Below, piece after piece: positions 8,575 through 17,835 of a stretch of 64,000 bases of DNA. Position 1 is the stretch's first letter; the number at the start of each line of letters is the position of its first letter. Source of the DNA: Candidatus Allochristensenella caecavium. Its GTDB lineage: Bacteria > Bacillota > Clostridia > Christensenellales > QAND01. The notes under the pieces are model-generated. The model did no database searches. It worked only from the letters and a program-made list of their open reading frames with translations, and had not been told where the DNA came from. The position numbers and the translations under genes are program-made. The stretch covers positions 62,001 to 126,000 of the forward strand of contig CAJFOS010000016.1 in the NCBI GenBank assembly GCA_904397865.1, given 5' to 3'.

Positions 8575-10692
8575 ATGCAGTTAACTGAACACAAGCGCAA
8601 AATGCGTTTTGTCCGCTGCCTGCAATTTACGTGCATCCTGTTCGCTTTTCTGGTGGTACGCGTCTTTTATCTGCAAATTGTAAAAGGCCCGGAATTGGTG
8701 GAGAAGGCGCTCAACCAGTGGACCCGGGAAACGACGGTATCAGCCAAACGCGGCAGCATCGTGGACACGAACGGGGAAGTCCTAGCGCAGAGCGGTTCGG
8801 CCGATACCGTTATTTTGCATCCTAAGACCATTGCAACGTCGGCCAAAAAACAGGCCGGATTGGAGGAGACAATTGCCAATTCGCTGGCGGCAATTTTGGA
8901 TATGGATGCAGCCGGCGTATTGGAAAAGGTCAAAGACACGAGCAAGTATGAAATATGGCTCAAACGCCAGATTACGCAGGACCAGGCGGACCAGATTCGC
9001 GCGTTGGATTTTCCCGGGGTGGACTTTGCGGTGGATACCAAGCGCTATTATCCCAAGGGGGATTTGTTGACGCAGACGTTAGGCTTTACCTCTGTCGATG
9101 GCGAAGGCCTGGAAGGCCTGGAATCCTACTACAACAAGTATTTGACAGGGACGGCAGGTTCGACAGTTTCCGAAACAGATGTGAAAGGAAACAATGTTGC
9201 GTTTGGCGAGCAATACTACAATCCGCCCACTGACGGATACACTGTACAATTGAGCATCGACTATATCATTCAGTCCTACGTGGAAAAAGCTGCTAAGGAT
9301 GCTTATGAGAAATACACGCCGACCGGCATCATGTGCATTGCAATGGACCCCAATACGGGAGAGATTCTTGCGATGACCAACCAGCCAAGCTATGATTTAA
9401 ACAATGTGCCGCGCGATGATGCGGATGCCTTGACGGCGATGACGCGAAACCGGTGTGTTGTGGATACAAACGACCCGGGTTCCGTCTTCAAGGTATTTAC
9501 GACAGCAGCGGCGCTGGAGGAAAATATTGCCAATCCGAGCACGACGTTCACCTGCACGGGAAGCCGTAAGGTGGGGGATTCCACCATCCGTTGTACAGGC
9601 AAGCATGGTACGATTTCGCTGGAACTGGGGCTTGCGAAGTCGTGTAACTCGGTATATATTGACTTGGGCCTGCAGCTGGGAACAGAACGGCTGTATGAAC
9701 ACATCCGGGAGTTTGGTTTTGGGGAGAAGACAAATGTGGATTTCCCGAGCGAAGCATCCGGCATCCTGATTGACGAAAGCAAGGTCAAGGAAGGCGATTT
9801 AGCGCGTATCGCATTTGGCCAATCCATCACGGCCACGCCGCTGCAGACGCTGACTGCGTTCTGTTCCATTATCAATGGCGGGGAATTGCTGGAACCACAT
9901 CTGTTGAAAACCGTCAAAGATGCTGACGGCAACACCATCGAACAAAAGGAACGCACGGTTGTGCGGCGTACCATCAGCGAATCCACCAGCAAAACCATGC
10001 GCGAGATGATGGAGAAGACGATTCTGGAAGGAACGGGCACACGCGCAAAGGTATCCGGCTACCGCATCGGCGGCAAATCCGGCACGGCGCAGAAATACGA
10101 CGAAAACGGAAAGATTAAGGAGTCGCACTATTCGTCGTTCATGGCGTTTGCGCCGCTGGACGACCCGCAGATTGCGATTCTGTTTATCGTGGATGAACCG
10201 ACGACCACCGACGGTACGTCCGATGGAGGTGGTGCAGTTGCGGCGCCTTACGTTGGACAGATTCTGGAAGAAACGTTAAAATATATGCGCATCGAACCCA
10301 CGGAACAGACCTCCGACCAAAACACCGTACAGGTGCCCAATGTGTTGGGAATGACGCAGGAAGAAGCTACGGCAGAGCTGGCGGCAAAAGGATTGACGGC
10401 GACGTTCCAGGGTGAAGGTGTAGTTGCGGACCAGTTGCCAGCGGCGGGAGAAGCCGTTAAAGCTGGCGAGAATATTGCCGTAACGCTGAAAAAAGAAGAG
10501 GAACTGGGACCGGCAGAAATGGTGACGGTCCCCAATCTGAAAGGGAAGACCAAACAGGAATGCAAGCAGGCGTTGGAGGATTTGGGACTGACCTATTATT
10601 TCCACGGCGAGGGGAAAGCGAGCTGGCAGAACCAGAAAGCGGGAACCGAAGTGGAAAAACGGACAGAGATTCGCGTCGAATTTACGGAATGA
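8575..10692 (+). CDS. pbpB: Class B penicillin-binding protein with two PASTA domains (PbpB/SpoVD type)
   Basis: Septal transpeptidase of 705 residues. A short cytosolic N-terminus and one membrane anchor precede a PBP dimerisation domain and the transpeptidase domain, whose catalytic motifs are Ser303-x-x-Lys306, Ser356-Cys-Asn358 and Lys501-Ser-Gly-Thr504. Two PASTA repeats fill the last 120 residues. The ORF reaches 8539, but ATG 8575 has AGGAG at 8561-8565 with a 9-base spacer. The sequence does not settle whether this is the vegetative FtsI/PbpB enzyme or the sporulation-specific SpoVD; only one such gene is in the cluster. Confidence 0.93.
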   Translation: MQLTEHKRKMRFVRCLQFTCILFAFLVVRVFYLQIVKGPELVEKALNQWTRETTVSAKRGSIVDTNGEVLAQSGSADTVILHPKTIATSAKKQAGLEETIANSLAAILDMDAAGVLEKVKDTSKYEIWLKRQITQDQADQIRALDFPGVDFAVDTKRYYPKGDLLTQTLGFTSVDGEGLEGLESYYNKYLTGTAGSTVSETDVKGNNVAFGEQYYNPPTDGYTVQLSIDYIIQSYVEKAAKDAYEKYTPTGIMCIAMDPNTGEILAMTNQPSYDLNNVPRDDADALTAMTRNRCVVDTNDPGSVFKVFTTAAALEENIANPSTTFTCTGSRKVGDSTIRCTGKHGTISLELGLAKSCNSVYIDLGLQLGTERLYEHIREFGFGEKTNVDFPSEASGILIDESKVKEGDLARIAFGQSITATPLQTLTAFCSIINGGELLEPHLLKTVKDADGNTIEQKERTVVRRTISESTSKTMREMMEKTILEGTGTRAKVSGYRIGGKSGTAQKYDENGKIKESHYSSFMAFAPLDDPQIAILFIVDEPTTTDGTSDGGGAVAAPYVGQILEETLKYMRIEPTEQTSDQNTVQVPNVLGMTQEEATAELAAKGLTATFQGEGVVADQLPAAGEAVKAGENIAVTLKKEEELGPAEMVTVPNLKGKTKQECKQALEDLGLTYYFHGEGKASWQNQKAGTEVEKRTEIRVEFTE

Positions 10693-10709
10693 CCGGAAGG
10701 GAGAAGCCG

Positions 10710-12188
10710 ATGCAATTTTCTCAATTATTAGCAGGTGTTCCGAACGTTGTGCGCACAGGCGAAGATGTGACCATTACGCATGTGGAAATTGACAGCAGAA
10801 AGGTCAAGCCGGGAACGGCTTTTTGCTGTATTCCCGGTTTTCAGGTTGATGGACACGATTTTGCCGCACAGGCGGAGAAAAACGGAGCCGTTGCGTTGAT
10901 TGTTGAACATGAGGTGCCGGTGAATCTCCCCCAGGCCATTGTGCCGGATATGCGCACTGCGCTTTCCGCTGTGGCCGCCAATTTTTACGGTCATCCGGCG
11001 GACAAGTTGCGCCTGTTTGCCGTGACGGGCACCAATGGCAAAACCACTACCACGTTTATGCTGAAAACCGTATTGGAAAGCGCAGGGGAAAAAAGCGGAT
11101 TGATTGGAACGGTGGTCAATCTGGCGGGAGCCGAAGTGATTGGTGAATCGCTGACCACGCCGGAACCGCTGCAGATGCAAGGCTATTTTGCGCAGATGGC
11201 ACAAAAAGGGTGCAGCGTTTGTTGTATGGAAGCTTCTTCGCAGGCGATTTCGCAGCATCGGATAGAAGGGCTTCACTTTCAGGTGGGGATTTTTTCCAAT
11301 CTAACGCAGGACCATTTGGATTATCATAAAACCATGGAATGCTATGCTGCGGAAAAGAAGAAGCTGTTCGACCAATGCGATATCGGCCTGTTTAATGCGG
11401 ATGACCCATACGGCGCTTATATGCAAAAGGATGTTTCTTGTCGGAGCTATACTTACGGGGTTGACCAAGCGGCAGATTACCGTGCGGAAGGCGTACAGCT
11501 GCACGCCCATGGCGTGGAGTATGACCTGGTGGCCCCGCAAGGAAAGGGCCATGTAGAGTTACCGATTCCGGGCCGCTTTTCCGTATACAATTCACTGGCG
11601 TGCGCGGCAGCTTGCCTGGCGGCCGGGCTGCCGATGAACACGGTGCTGGATGGATTGCACCAGGTAAAAACCGTGCCCGGACGTATTGAATTGGTGCCGA
11701 CCCCTGGGTGCGATTTTAGCGTGATTCTGGATTATGCACACACGCCGGATGGCATTGAAAATATTCTGTCCGCTGTACGGGATTTTGCCACGGGCAGGGT
11801 GATTGTCCTGTTTGGATGCGGCGGCGACAGGGACCCCAAAAAGCGTCCGCTGATGGGGTTGGCCGCGGGGAAAGGCGCGGATTTGTGTATCGTGACCAGC
11901 GATAACCCGCGTACGGAAGACCCGGGTGCGATTCTGCAGGCTATTTTGCCCGGCGTAGAGGAAAGCGGATGCCCGTATGAAGTAGTGGAAAACCGGCGAG
12001 AAGCCATCGCTCATGCGCTGCGGATTGCCGAAAAAGGGGACGTCATTGTGCTGGCGGGGAAAGGACATGAGCCCTACCAGATTATCGGGAAAACGAAATA
12101 CCCATTTGATGAAAAGCAAATCGTCGCGGAGGAATTAAAAAAGATGAACAGCGACGGCAAGGAGCGTAGACCGGAATGCAACAACTAA
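10710..12188 (+). CDS. murE: UDP-MurNAc-L-Ala-D-Glu:meso-diaminopimelate ligase MurE
   Basis: Mur ligase of 492 residues that adds the third amino acid of the peptidoglycan stem peptide. The ATP loop GTNGKTTTT lies near 112, and the DNPR motif in TSDNPRTEDP is the signature of meso-DAP rather than lysine specificity, so the organism should have DAP-type peptidoglycan. The ORF extends upstream to 10560, but ATG 10710 after GGAAGGGAG gives the correct N-terminus just past the PBP stop. It overlaps mraY by 13 bases; murF, which normally lies between them, is missing here. Confidence 0.95.
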   Translation: MQFSQLLAGVPNVVRTGEDVTITHVEIDSRKVKPGTAFCCIPGFQVDGHDFAAQAEKNGAVALIVEHEVPVNLPQAIVPDMRTALSAVAANFYGHPADKLRLFAVTGTNGKTTTTFMLKTVLESAGEKSGLIGTVVNLAGAEVIGESLTTPEPLQMQGYFAQMAQKGCSVCCMEASSQAISQHRIEGLHFQVGIFSNLTQDHLDYHKTMECYAAEKKKLFDQCDIGLFNADDPYGAYMQKDVSCRSYTYGVDQAADYRAEGVQLHAHGVEYDLVAPQGKGHVELPIPGRFSVYNSLACAAACLAAGLPMNTVLDGLHQVKTVPGRIELVPTPGCDFSVILDYAHTPDGIENILSAVRDFATGRVIVLFGCGGDRDPKKRPLMGLAAGKGADLCIVTSDNPRTEDPGAILQAILPGVEESGCPYEVVENRREAIAHALRIAEKGDVIVLAGKGHEPYQIIGKTKYPFDEKQIVAEELKKMNSDGKERRPECNN

Positions 12189-13174
12189 TCTGGCCGCTGA
12201 TAGTGGCGTTTTTGCTTGCGCTTGCATGCGGCCCTGTTACGCTGCCGCTGCTGCGCAAATTAAAATTGGGACAGAATGTGCGCGATGACGGCCCGCAAAG
12301 CCATCTGGTCAAAGCGGGTACGCCGACGATGGGCGGCATCATCTTTTTAGCGGGCGGCCTGTTGTCTACGCTGCTGTTTTTTCGCGGTGATGTACAATGG
12401 ACGCTATTTGCCATCGTGATTACGATTGGTTTTGGACTGATTGGTTTTGTGGACGATTTTATCAAAGTGCACATGCACCGTTCGTTGGGATTGAGAGCGT
12501 ATCAAAAAATCATCGGTCAACTGGGGCTGGCGATAGTGGTGGCGTTGTTTGCGGCCAACCACCCGGAGATTGGCACAGCACTGTATATTCCATTTATCGG
12601 TTATGTTGATTTTGGCATCTGGTATATTCCGTTTACCGTATTTATCGTGGTGGGCATGGTCAACAGCGTCAACCTTACCGATGGGTTGGACGGGCTCGCT
12701 TCCGGTATGAGCGTTATCGTATGCGCTGCGTTTGCACTGGTCAGTTATGGTCTGGCGCAGCAGGCGCAGGCTGGGGGTGAAGTGTTGCGTGCGGTGTCCC
12801 TGCGCAACATGGCGGTGTTTGGTTCGGCGATGGCAGGCGGATGCCTGGGATTCTTACGCTACAATGCCCATCCGGCTAAAGCTTTTATGGGCGATACAGG
12901 CTCCCTGGCGTTGGGTGCAGCCATCAGTGTGCTAGGCGTGGTGACGCGCATGCAGTATTTGCTGGCAGTGTTTGGCGGCATGTTTATCGCTTCGACCATT
13001 TCGGTCATTATCCAGGTTGTCAGTTATAAAACACGCAAAAAACGCGTGTTTCGCATGGCTCCGCTGCATCATCATTTTGAATTGGGCGGCATGCACGAGA
13101 CCAAGGTGGTATCGATGTATTATGCATTAACCATCGGTTTGTGCATCTTGGGGTTATTAAGCCTTTTGGCATAA
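12176..13174 (+). CDS. mraY: Phospho-MurNAc-pentapeptide transferase MraY
   Basis: Polytopic membrane enzyme of 332 residues that makes lipid I from UDP-MurNAc-pentapeptide and undecaprenyl phosphate. Diagnostic stretches are KAGTPTMGG near 44, FVDDFIK near 91, NLTDGLDGLA near 165 and the MAPLHHHFEL histidine-rich loop near 291; the Asp residues in the DD and DGLDG motifs are intact. About ten hydrophobic helices are visible. Its first 13 bases lie within murE, so translation is coupled. Confidence 0.96.
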   Translation: MQQLIWPLIVAFLLALACGPVTLPLLRKLKLGQNVRDDGPQSHLVKAGTPTMGGIIFLAGGLLSTLLFFRGDVQWTLFAIVITIGFGLIGFVDDFIKVHMHRSLGLRAYQKIIGQLGLAIVVALFAANHPEIGTALYIPFIGYVDFGIWYIPFTVFIVVGMVNSVNLTDGLDGLASGMSVIVCAAFALVSYGLAQQAQAGGEVLRAVSLRNMAVFGSAMAGGCLGFLRYNAHPAKAFMGDTGSLALGAAISVLGVVTRMQYLLAVFGGMFIASTISVIIQVVSYKTRKKRVFRMAPLHHHFELGGMHETKVVSMYYALTIGLCILGLLSLLA

Positions 13175-13202
13175 GGGAAGGTTCCGGGGAGGAATGAAAA
13201 TT

Positions 13203-14561
13203 ATGCAGGAATGGAAAGACAAACAGGTCTTGCTTGTTGGAATGGCGCGCAGCGGTGTAGCCGCGGCGCGACTTTTGCATACATTGGGCGCAAAGCTGAC
13301 CATCAACGACGCCAAAGAACGCGATGCCTTTGAAGGCGCGCTGGATTTTATGGATGCATGGGGTGTTGACTGGCAGCTGGGCCAGGCGCCGGATAGGTTG
13401 ATTGAAGGGAAGGACCTGATTGTGTTTTCGTCCGGCGTACCATTTTGGAGCAAGTGGATTCAAAATGCGCGTGCGATGGGAATCCCCTGTATCAATGAAT
13501 TACAGCTGGGTTTCTGGATGAGCAAGGCGCCGTTTGTGGCCATTACGGGAACCAATGGAAAAACGACGACCACAACCCTGACCTGGCAGATGTTTGTCAA
13601 TGCGCATGTACAGTCCTTCGCGGTGGGGAATATCGGTATCCCCGTCTGTACACATGCCCTTGAGATGCGGCCGGACGGCGTGATGGTGGCAGAGGTAGCG
13701 CCTTTTCAGCTGGTCAGTACACTGGATTTTCGGCCGCGTGTCAGCGCGATTTTGAACATTACTGAGGACCATCTAAACTGGTTCCATACGATGGAGAATT
13801 ACATTGACAAGAAATGCTTGGTATTTGCCCATCAACGCGGCGACGATGTCTGCATCCTCAATGCGGATAACGACATTACAGCTACGCTGGTAAACCGGCC
13901 GCAGTGTCGTGTCATGTTGTTTTCCCACCAAAAAGAGGTGGCGGAGGGCGCCTTTGTGCGTGATGGCTGGATGTTGCTGCGCATTGACGGCAAGGAGACG
14001 AAGATTTGTCCAGTGGATTCCATTTTGATTCCAGGACCGCATAATCTGGAAAACGCGATGGTTGCCTCCCTGAGCGCGTTCCTGATGGGTGTATCACCCG
14101 AAGTGATTGCGCATACGCTGCAGACGTTTAAAGGCGTGGAACACCGCATTGAGACCGTGCGCACGCTCCATGGCGTGACCTATATCAACGACAGTAAGGC
14201 CACCAACCCCGATTCGACCATCAAGGCCATTGAGGCCATGAAACAGCCAACGGTGCTGATTTTGGGAGGTTCGGACAAAAAGAGCGACTACATGCCGATG
14301 TTCCGCGCGTTTACGCCGCTGATTCGCGATGTGGTAGTCGTGGGTGAAACAGCTGAAGATATTGCCGCCTGTGCCAAACGAGCAGGGTTACATTGCGTGC
14401 ATCGTGCATATTCCTTTGAAGAGGCCCTTTTGATGGCGCGGGATTTAGCGACGGAAGGAATGAACGTTCTGCTTTCGCCGGCCTGTGCCAGCTACGACTT
14501 TTTTGATAATTTCGAACAGCGTGGTGAAGTGTTCAAGCGCCTCGTCTGGGAGTTGAAGTGA
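13203..14561 (+). CDS. murD: UDP-MurNAc-L-alanine:D-glutamate ligase MurD
   Basis: Mur ligase of 452 residues that adds D-glutamate. It has an N-terminal nucleotide-binding fold (VLLVGMARSG), the ATP motif GTNGKTTTT near residue 117 and the C-terminal block ILGGSDKKSDY. Two in-frame ATGs compete: 13194 sits only one base from the GGGGAGGA at 13186-13193, while 13203 has a 9-base spacer, so 13203 is chosen. The stop codon overlaps the ftsW start. Confidence 0.95.
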   Translation: MQEWKDKQVLLVGMARSGVAAARLLHTLGAKLTINDAKERDAFEGALDFMDAWGVDWQLGQAPDRLIEGKDLIVFSSGVPFWSKWIQNARAMGIPCINELQLGFWMSKAPFVAITGTNGKTTTTTLTWQMFVNAHVQSFAVGNIGIPVCTHALEMRPDGVMVAEVAPFQLVSTLDFRPRVSAILNITEDHLNWFHTMENYIDKKCLVFAHQRGDDVCILNADNDITATLVNRPQCRVMLFSHQKEVAEGAFVRDGWMLLRIDGKETKICPVDSILIPGPHNLENAMVASLSAFLMGVSPEVIAHTLQTFKGVEHRIETVRTLHGVTYINDSKATNPDSTIKAIEAMKQPTVLILGGSDKKSDYMPMFRAFTPLIRDVVVVGETAEDIAACAKRAGLHCVHRAYSFEEALLMARDLATEGMNVLLSPACASYDFFDNFEQRGEVFKRLVWELK

Positions 14562-15673
14562 GGATGAAAAAACAAACGCGGGGCAAGGCGGATTTTCCGA
14601 TTCTTGTCATGACCATCGTGCTGGTGCTGTTTGGATGCATCATGATTTACAGTGCCAGTTACTATACGGCCATTGTTAAATACGGCAAGCCGGGCTATTA
14701 TTTCTTTCTCAAGCAGCTGGTAGGCGCAGTGCTTGGATGTGTGGCGATGCTGTTTTTCATGAATTTCAATTTCCAACGGTTGGAGGCATGGAGCATTCCA
14801 ATTCTCATCGCGTGCTGCGTGATGCTGATTGCGGTCTTCATTCCCGGCATCGGTAAAGAGCAATACGACAGCGCCCGCTGGATTGATTTGGGGTTTGTGC
14901 AGATTCAACCGGCGGAAATCACCAAGTTTGCTATCATCATCTATCTGTCCTCATATTTTGCACGCAATCGGGATAAACTGTCCAAGTTTTGGAAAGGCGT
15001 ATTTCCGGCGCTGCTGGTCATCGCCATTCCGTGCGGATTGATTCTGGCGCAGCCGAACTTTTCCATGCTGCTGATTATTTTGATGCTGGTGTTCATTATG
15101 ATGTTCTTGGGCGGTGTTTCCGGGCGTCAGTTGGGTACGATGGGCATCATCGGTGTGGCGGGGGCAGCCGGCATCGCCATTTTGGAGCCCTACCGCATCA
15201 AGCGTATTTTTGTATTCCTGGACCCCTGGAAGGATACAACGGGCAACTCTTATCAATTGATACAATCGTTTTATGCAATTGGGTCGGGGGGGCTATTTGG
15301 CAAGGGCCTAGGCCGCAGCCAGCAGAAATATCTGTATCTACCCTATGGGGAGAGCGATTTTATCTTTGGCATCATCGCCGAGGAATTGGGGCTGATTGGC
15401 GTTATTGCGATGCTGCTTGGTTTTCTGGTGATTATCTGGCGCGGCATTCGGATTGCCTTGCTGTGTCCCAATCGGTTTGGGAGCCTGCTGGCGGGGGGAA
15501 TTACGGCGATGCTGGCTGTGCAGGTATTGATTAATATTGCGGTAGCAACGGGGGTATGTCCGCCCACAGGGCAGACGCTGCCGTTTATCAGCTACGGCTC
15601 CAGTTCCTTGATTATCTTCATGTCTTCGATTGGCGTGCTGCTCAATATTTCCAGGAGCACGACCAAGACATAG
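14558..15673 (+). CDS. ftsW: Lipid II polymerase of the SEDS family, FtsW/SpoVE type
   Basis: Polytopic membrane glycosyltransferase of 371 residues that polymerises lipid II together with the class B PBP encoded upstream. The family blocks QPAEITKF, LGRSQQKYLYLPYGESDFIF and the C-terminal TLPFISYGSSS are present, with about ten transmembrane segments. GTG 14558 overlaps the murD stop and is five bases from GGGAG (14548-14552); an ATG at 14564 is an equally possible start. FtsW and SpoVE cannot be told apart here. Confidence 0.93.
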   Translation: MRMKKQTRGKADFPILVMTIVLVLFGCIMIYSASYYTAIVKYGKPGYYFFLKQLVGAVLGCVAMLFFMNFNFQRLEAWSIPILIACCVMLIAVFIPGIGKEQYDSARWIDLGFVQIQPAEITKFAIIIYLSSYFARNRDKLSKFWKGVFPALLVIAIPCGLILAQPNFSMLLIILMLVFIMMFLGGVSGRQLGTMGIIGVAGAAGIAILEPYRIKRIFVFLDPWKDTTGNSYQLIQSFYAIGSGGLFGKGLGRSQQKYLYLPYGESDFIFGIIAEELGLIGVIAMLLGFLVIIWRGIRIALLCPNRFGSLLAGGITAMLAVQVLINIAVATGVCPPTGQTLPFISYGSSSLIIFMSSIGVLLNISRSTTKT

Positions 15674-15692
15674 GCAGCTTGTTTTCTCCAGT

Positions 15693-15720
15693 CACATCCG
15701 CTTTTGGGGCGCATAGGATA
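15693..15720 (+). promoter_or_regulatory. Sporulation-sigma-like promoter before murA
   Basis: CATAGGATA at 15712-15720 fits the CATANNNTA form of the -10 element of SigK-type (and loosely SigE-type) promoters, with CAC at 15693-15695 sixteen bases upstream as the possible -35. The surrounding 13 bases (15710-15722) recur exactly before the ylmC gene at 24302. It is an inference from pattern only. Confidence 0.35.
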
Positions 15721-15751
15721 GAGCATGCAACAATTGAAAGAGGTGTTGTTT

Positions 15752-17005
15752 ATGTCCATGCTGCTCGTTCGTGGCGGCCGGCCGTTGGCAGGAGAAATTG
15801 AAGTGTACGGCGCCAAAAATGCGGTTCTTCCGATTTTAGCAGCCAGCATCCTGACGACCGAACGCGTCATTTTACATCATTGTCCGAAACTGCTGGATGT
15901 GGAAAACATGGTAGCGATTCTGCGCACATTGGGCGCGCATGTCCAGGTGGAGGGAAGTCAGATAACCATTGACCCGCAGTATGCGCATTCTCATGAAATG
16001 CCGGAAGAATTATCCAAGGTCATGCGCAGCAGCATTTTTATGTTGGGTGCTTTGATTTCCCGGTTTAAACAGGCGTGGGTGACGCATCCGGGCGGTTGCG
16101 AAATTGGGTTGCGGCCCATTGATTTACATCTCAAAGGCCTGCGTGAACTCAATGTATTTGTACGTGAAGAACACGGCGCTATCCACTGTCAGGGAGACGA
16201 TGTGCGCGGTGCTTCGATTACGTTGGACTATCCCAGCGTAGGGGCGACGGAAAATATAATGATGGCGGCGGTGACAGCCAAAGGAACCACGGTGATTCAC
16301 AACGCCGCGCGTGAACCAGAGGTAGCGGATTTAGCAGGCTTTATCAATACCATGGGCGGCAAAATCCGCGGGGCAGGGACGGACTGCATCCGCATTGAGG
16401 GTGTGGAAAACCTGCATGGAACGGAATATACCATCATGCCGGACCGCATTGTGGCTGGCACATATATGGCGGCGGCGGCCATTACGGGCGGGGATGTGAC
16501 TATACGCAACATCATTCCGGCTCACCAGCATGCTGTGGCGGCCAAATTGACCGAAGCGGGCTGCATAATCGACTGGAAACAGGATACCGTTCGCGTGCGG
16601 GCCCCCAAACGCCTGCGGGAGATGAACAAAATTGACACGTTGCCCTATCCAGGGTTTCCTACGGATATGCAGGCGCAGATGATGGCCGTGGCCAGTGTGG
16701 CGTCGGGCACATGCATTATTACAGAGAATGTATTTGAAAACCGTTTTAAACACGCTGGAGAGCTGGCGCGTATGGGCGCAAACATTACGATTAAAGACCG
16801 TATTGCCGTCGTACGCGGCGTAGAGCAGCTTCATGGCGCACGCGTAGAAGCCAAAGACCTACGCGGCGGTGCCGCCTTGGTGCTCGCCGGGTTGGCAGCC
16901 AAAGATGAAACGATGGTGGAAGGGCTGTGTTATATTGAACGCGGCTATCAGGACTTGGCGGCAGAACTTGCCGTACTGGGAGCCTGCATCGAAAAGGGAG
17001 ACTAA
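15752..17005 (+). CDS. murA: UDP-N-acetylglucosamine 1-carboxyvinyltransferase MurA
   Basis: First committed enzyme of peptidoglycan synthesis, 417 residues, transferring enolpyruvate from PEP to UDP-GlcNAc. The KNA motif near residue 22 and the catalytic Cys116 in the PGGCEIG loop are intact, so the enzyme should be fosfomycin-sensitive. ATG 15752 is six bases after GAAAGAGGTG; the upstream in-frame ATG at 15725 lacks a comparable site. A 78-base gap separates it from ftsW, unlike the tight joins elsewhere in the cluster, and holds a possible sporulation-type promoter. Confidence 0.95.
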   Translation: MSMLLVRGGRPLAGEIEVYGAKNAVLPILAASILTTERVILHHCPKLLDVENMVAILRTLGAHVQVEGSQITIDPQYAHSHEMPEELSKVMRSSIFMLGALISRFKQAWVTHPGGCEIGLRPIDLHLKGLRELNVFVREEHGAIHCQGDDVRGASITLDYPSVGATENIMMAAVTAKGTTVIHNAAREPEVADLAGFINTMGGKIRGAGTDCIRIEGVENLHGTEYTIMPDRIVAGTYMAAAAITGGDVTIRNIIPAHQHAVAAKLTEAGCIIDWKQDTVRVRAPKRLREMNKIDTLPYPGFPTDMQAQMMAVASVASGTCIITENVFENRFKHAGELARMGANITIKDRIAVVRGVEQLHGARVEAKDLRGGAALVLAGLAAKDETMVEGLCYIERGYQDLAAELAVLGACIEKGD

Positions 17006-17013
17006 AAATACCG

Positions 17014-17763
17014 TTGGCAAAGTACAGGCGAAAAAAGAAAAAACGGAAAGCGCATAGCTGGCGGGGCCCGTTGCTGGTCCTGCTGGTTTTGGCCGTTCTC
17101 AGTGGAGCGGCCTATTTGGGTTACCGTGTTTTCAAAATCAAAGAGATTGCCGTAGAGGGAAACAGCGCCTTTACACAGGAACAGATAGTCAATCTCAGCG
17201 GTATCCATTTGGAGGACAACCTGTTTTTGCTCCGCACGAATGAAATAAAAGCCGGGATTGAGGCCAATCCCTATCTGGTGCTGACTGAGGTACAGCGCGT
17301 GCTTCCAGATAAGATTGTTCTGCATGTGCAGGAGAAAAAGGTGGCTGCAGCAGTACCTTTGGGCGGTCAATATGCCTACATTGATGGTGAAGGAACGGTG
17401 CTGGAAATTGCCAACGAGGCAGGAAGCTATCCGATTGCCAATGGCATGGGGCCGACGGGCGCCAATCTGGGCGAAAAGCTGGCTGGACCAACGGATTATC
17501 AATGGCATGTATTCCAGACGGTGCTCCTGCCGGTGATGCAAACGGCAGAAATCAGCGAACATATTACAGGCATCGAGCTTTCGGAGCCGACGGCTGTGAC
17601 ACTTTCCACTAAACAGGGAATCACCATCCGCATTGGGGATGAGGAAAACATGGAGACAAAACTGCAGTGGCTCAAAACGCTGCTGCCGCGTTTGATTGAC
17701 GAAGGGAAGCGTTTTGGCACGCTGGATGTGACCGGTACAACGGGGGCCAGCTTCATCCCATAA
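17014..17763 (+). CDS. divIB: Cell division protein DivIB/FtsQ
   Basis: Bitopic divisome protein of 249 residues: a lysine/arginine-rich cytosolic tail, one membrane helix near 22-42, a POTRA domain (IKEIAVEGNSAFTQEQIV...) and the FtsQ beta domain. It bridges FtsL-DivIC and regulates the septal synthase. The start is a TTG eight bases after the murA stop, with AAGGGAG upstream overlapping the end of murA. The next gene starts from its own promoter 70 bases downstream. Confidence 0.9.
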   Translation: MAKYRRKKKKRKAHSWRGPLLVLLVLAVLSGAAYLGYRVFKIKEIAVEGNSAFTQEQIVNLSGIHLEDNLFLLRTNEIKAGIEANPYLVLTEVQRVLPDKIVLHVQEKKVAAAVPLGGQYAYIDGEGTVLEIANEAGSYPIANGMGPTGANLGEKLAGPTDYQWHVFQTVLLPVMQTAEISEHITGIELSEPTAVTLSTKQGITIRIGDEENMETKLQWLKTLLPRLIDEGKRFGTLDVTGTTGASFIP

Positions 17764-17771
17764 GAAAAGTT

Positions 17772-17800
17772 TTGAATTTTTGGCGGGATTTTGTTACAAT
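17772..17800 (+). promoter_or_regulatory. Sigma-A promoter for ftsA-ftsZ
   Basis: TTGAAT (17772-17777) and TACAAT (17795-17800) are 17 bases apart, and the -10 is preceded by an extended TGT. It lies directly after divIB and before the ftsA-like gene. Confidence 0.8.
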
Positions 17801-17835
17801 AAACAACTGAAAAAGGAGCGGAGGAGGCGGTGCAG

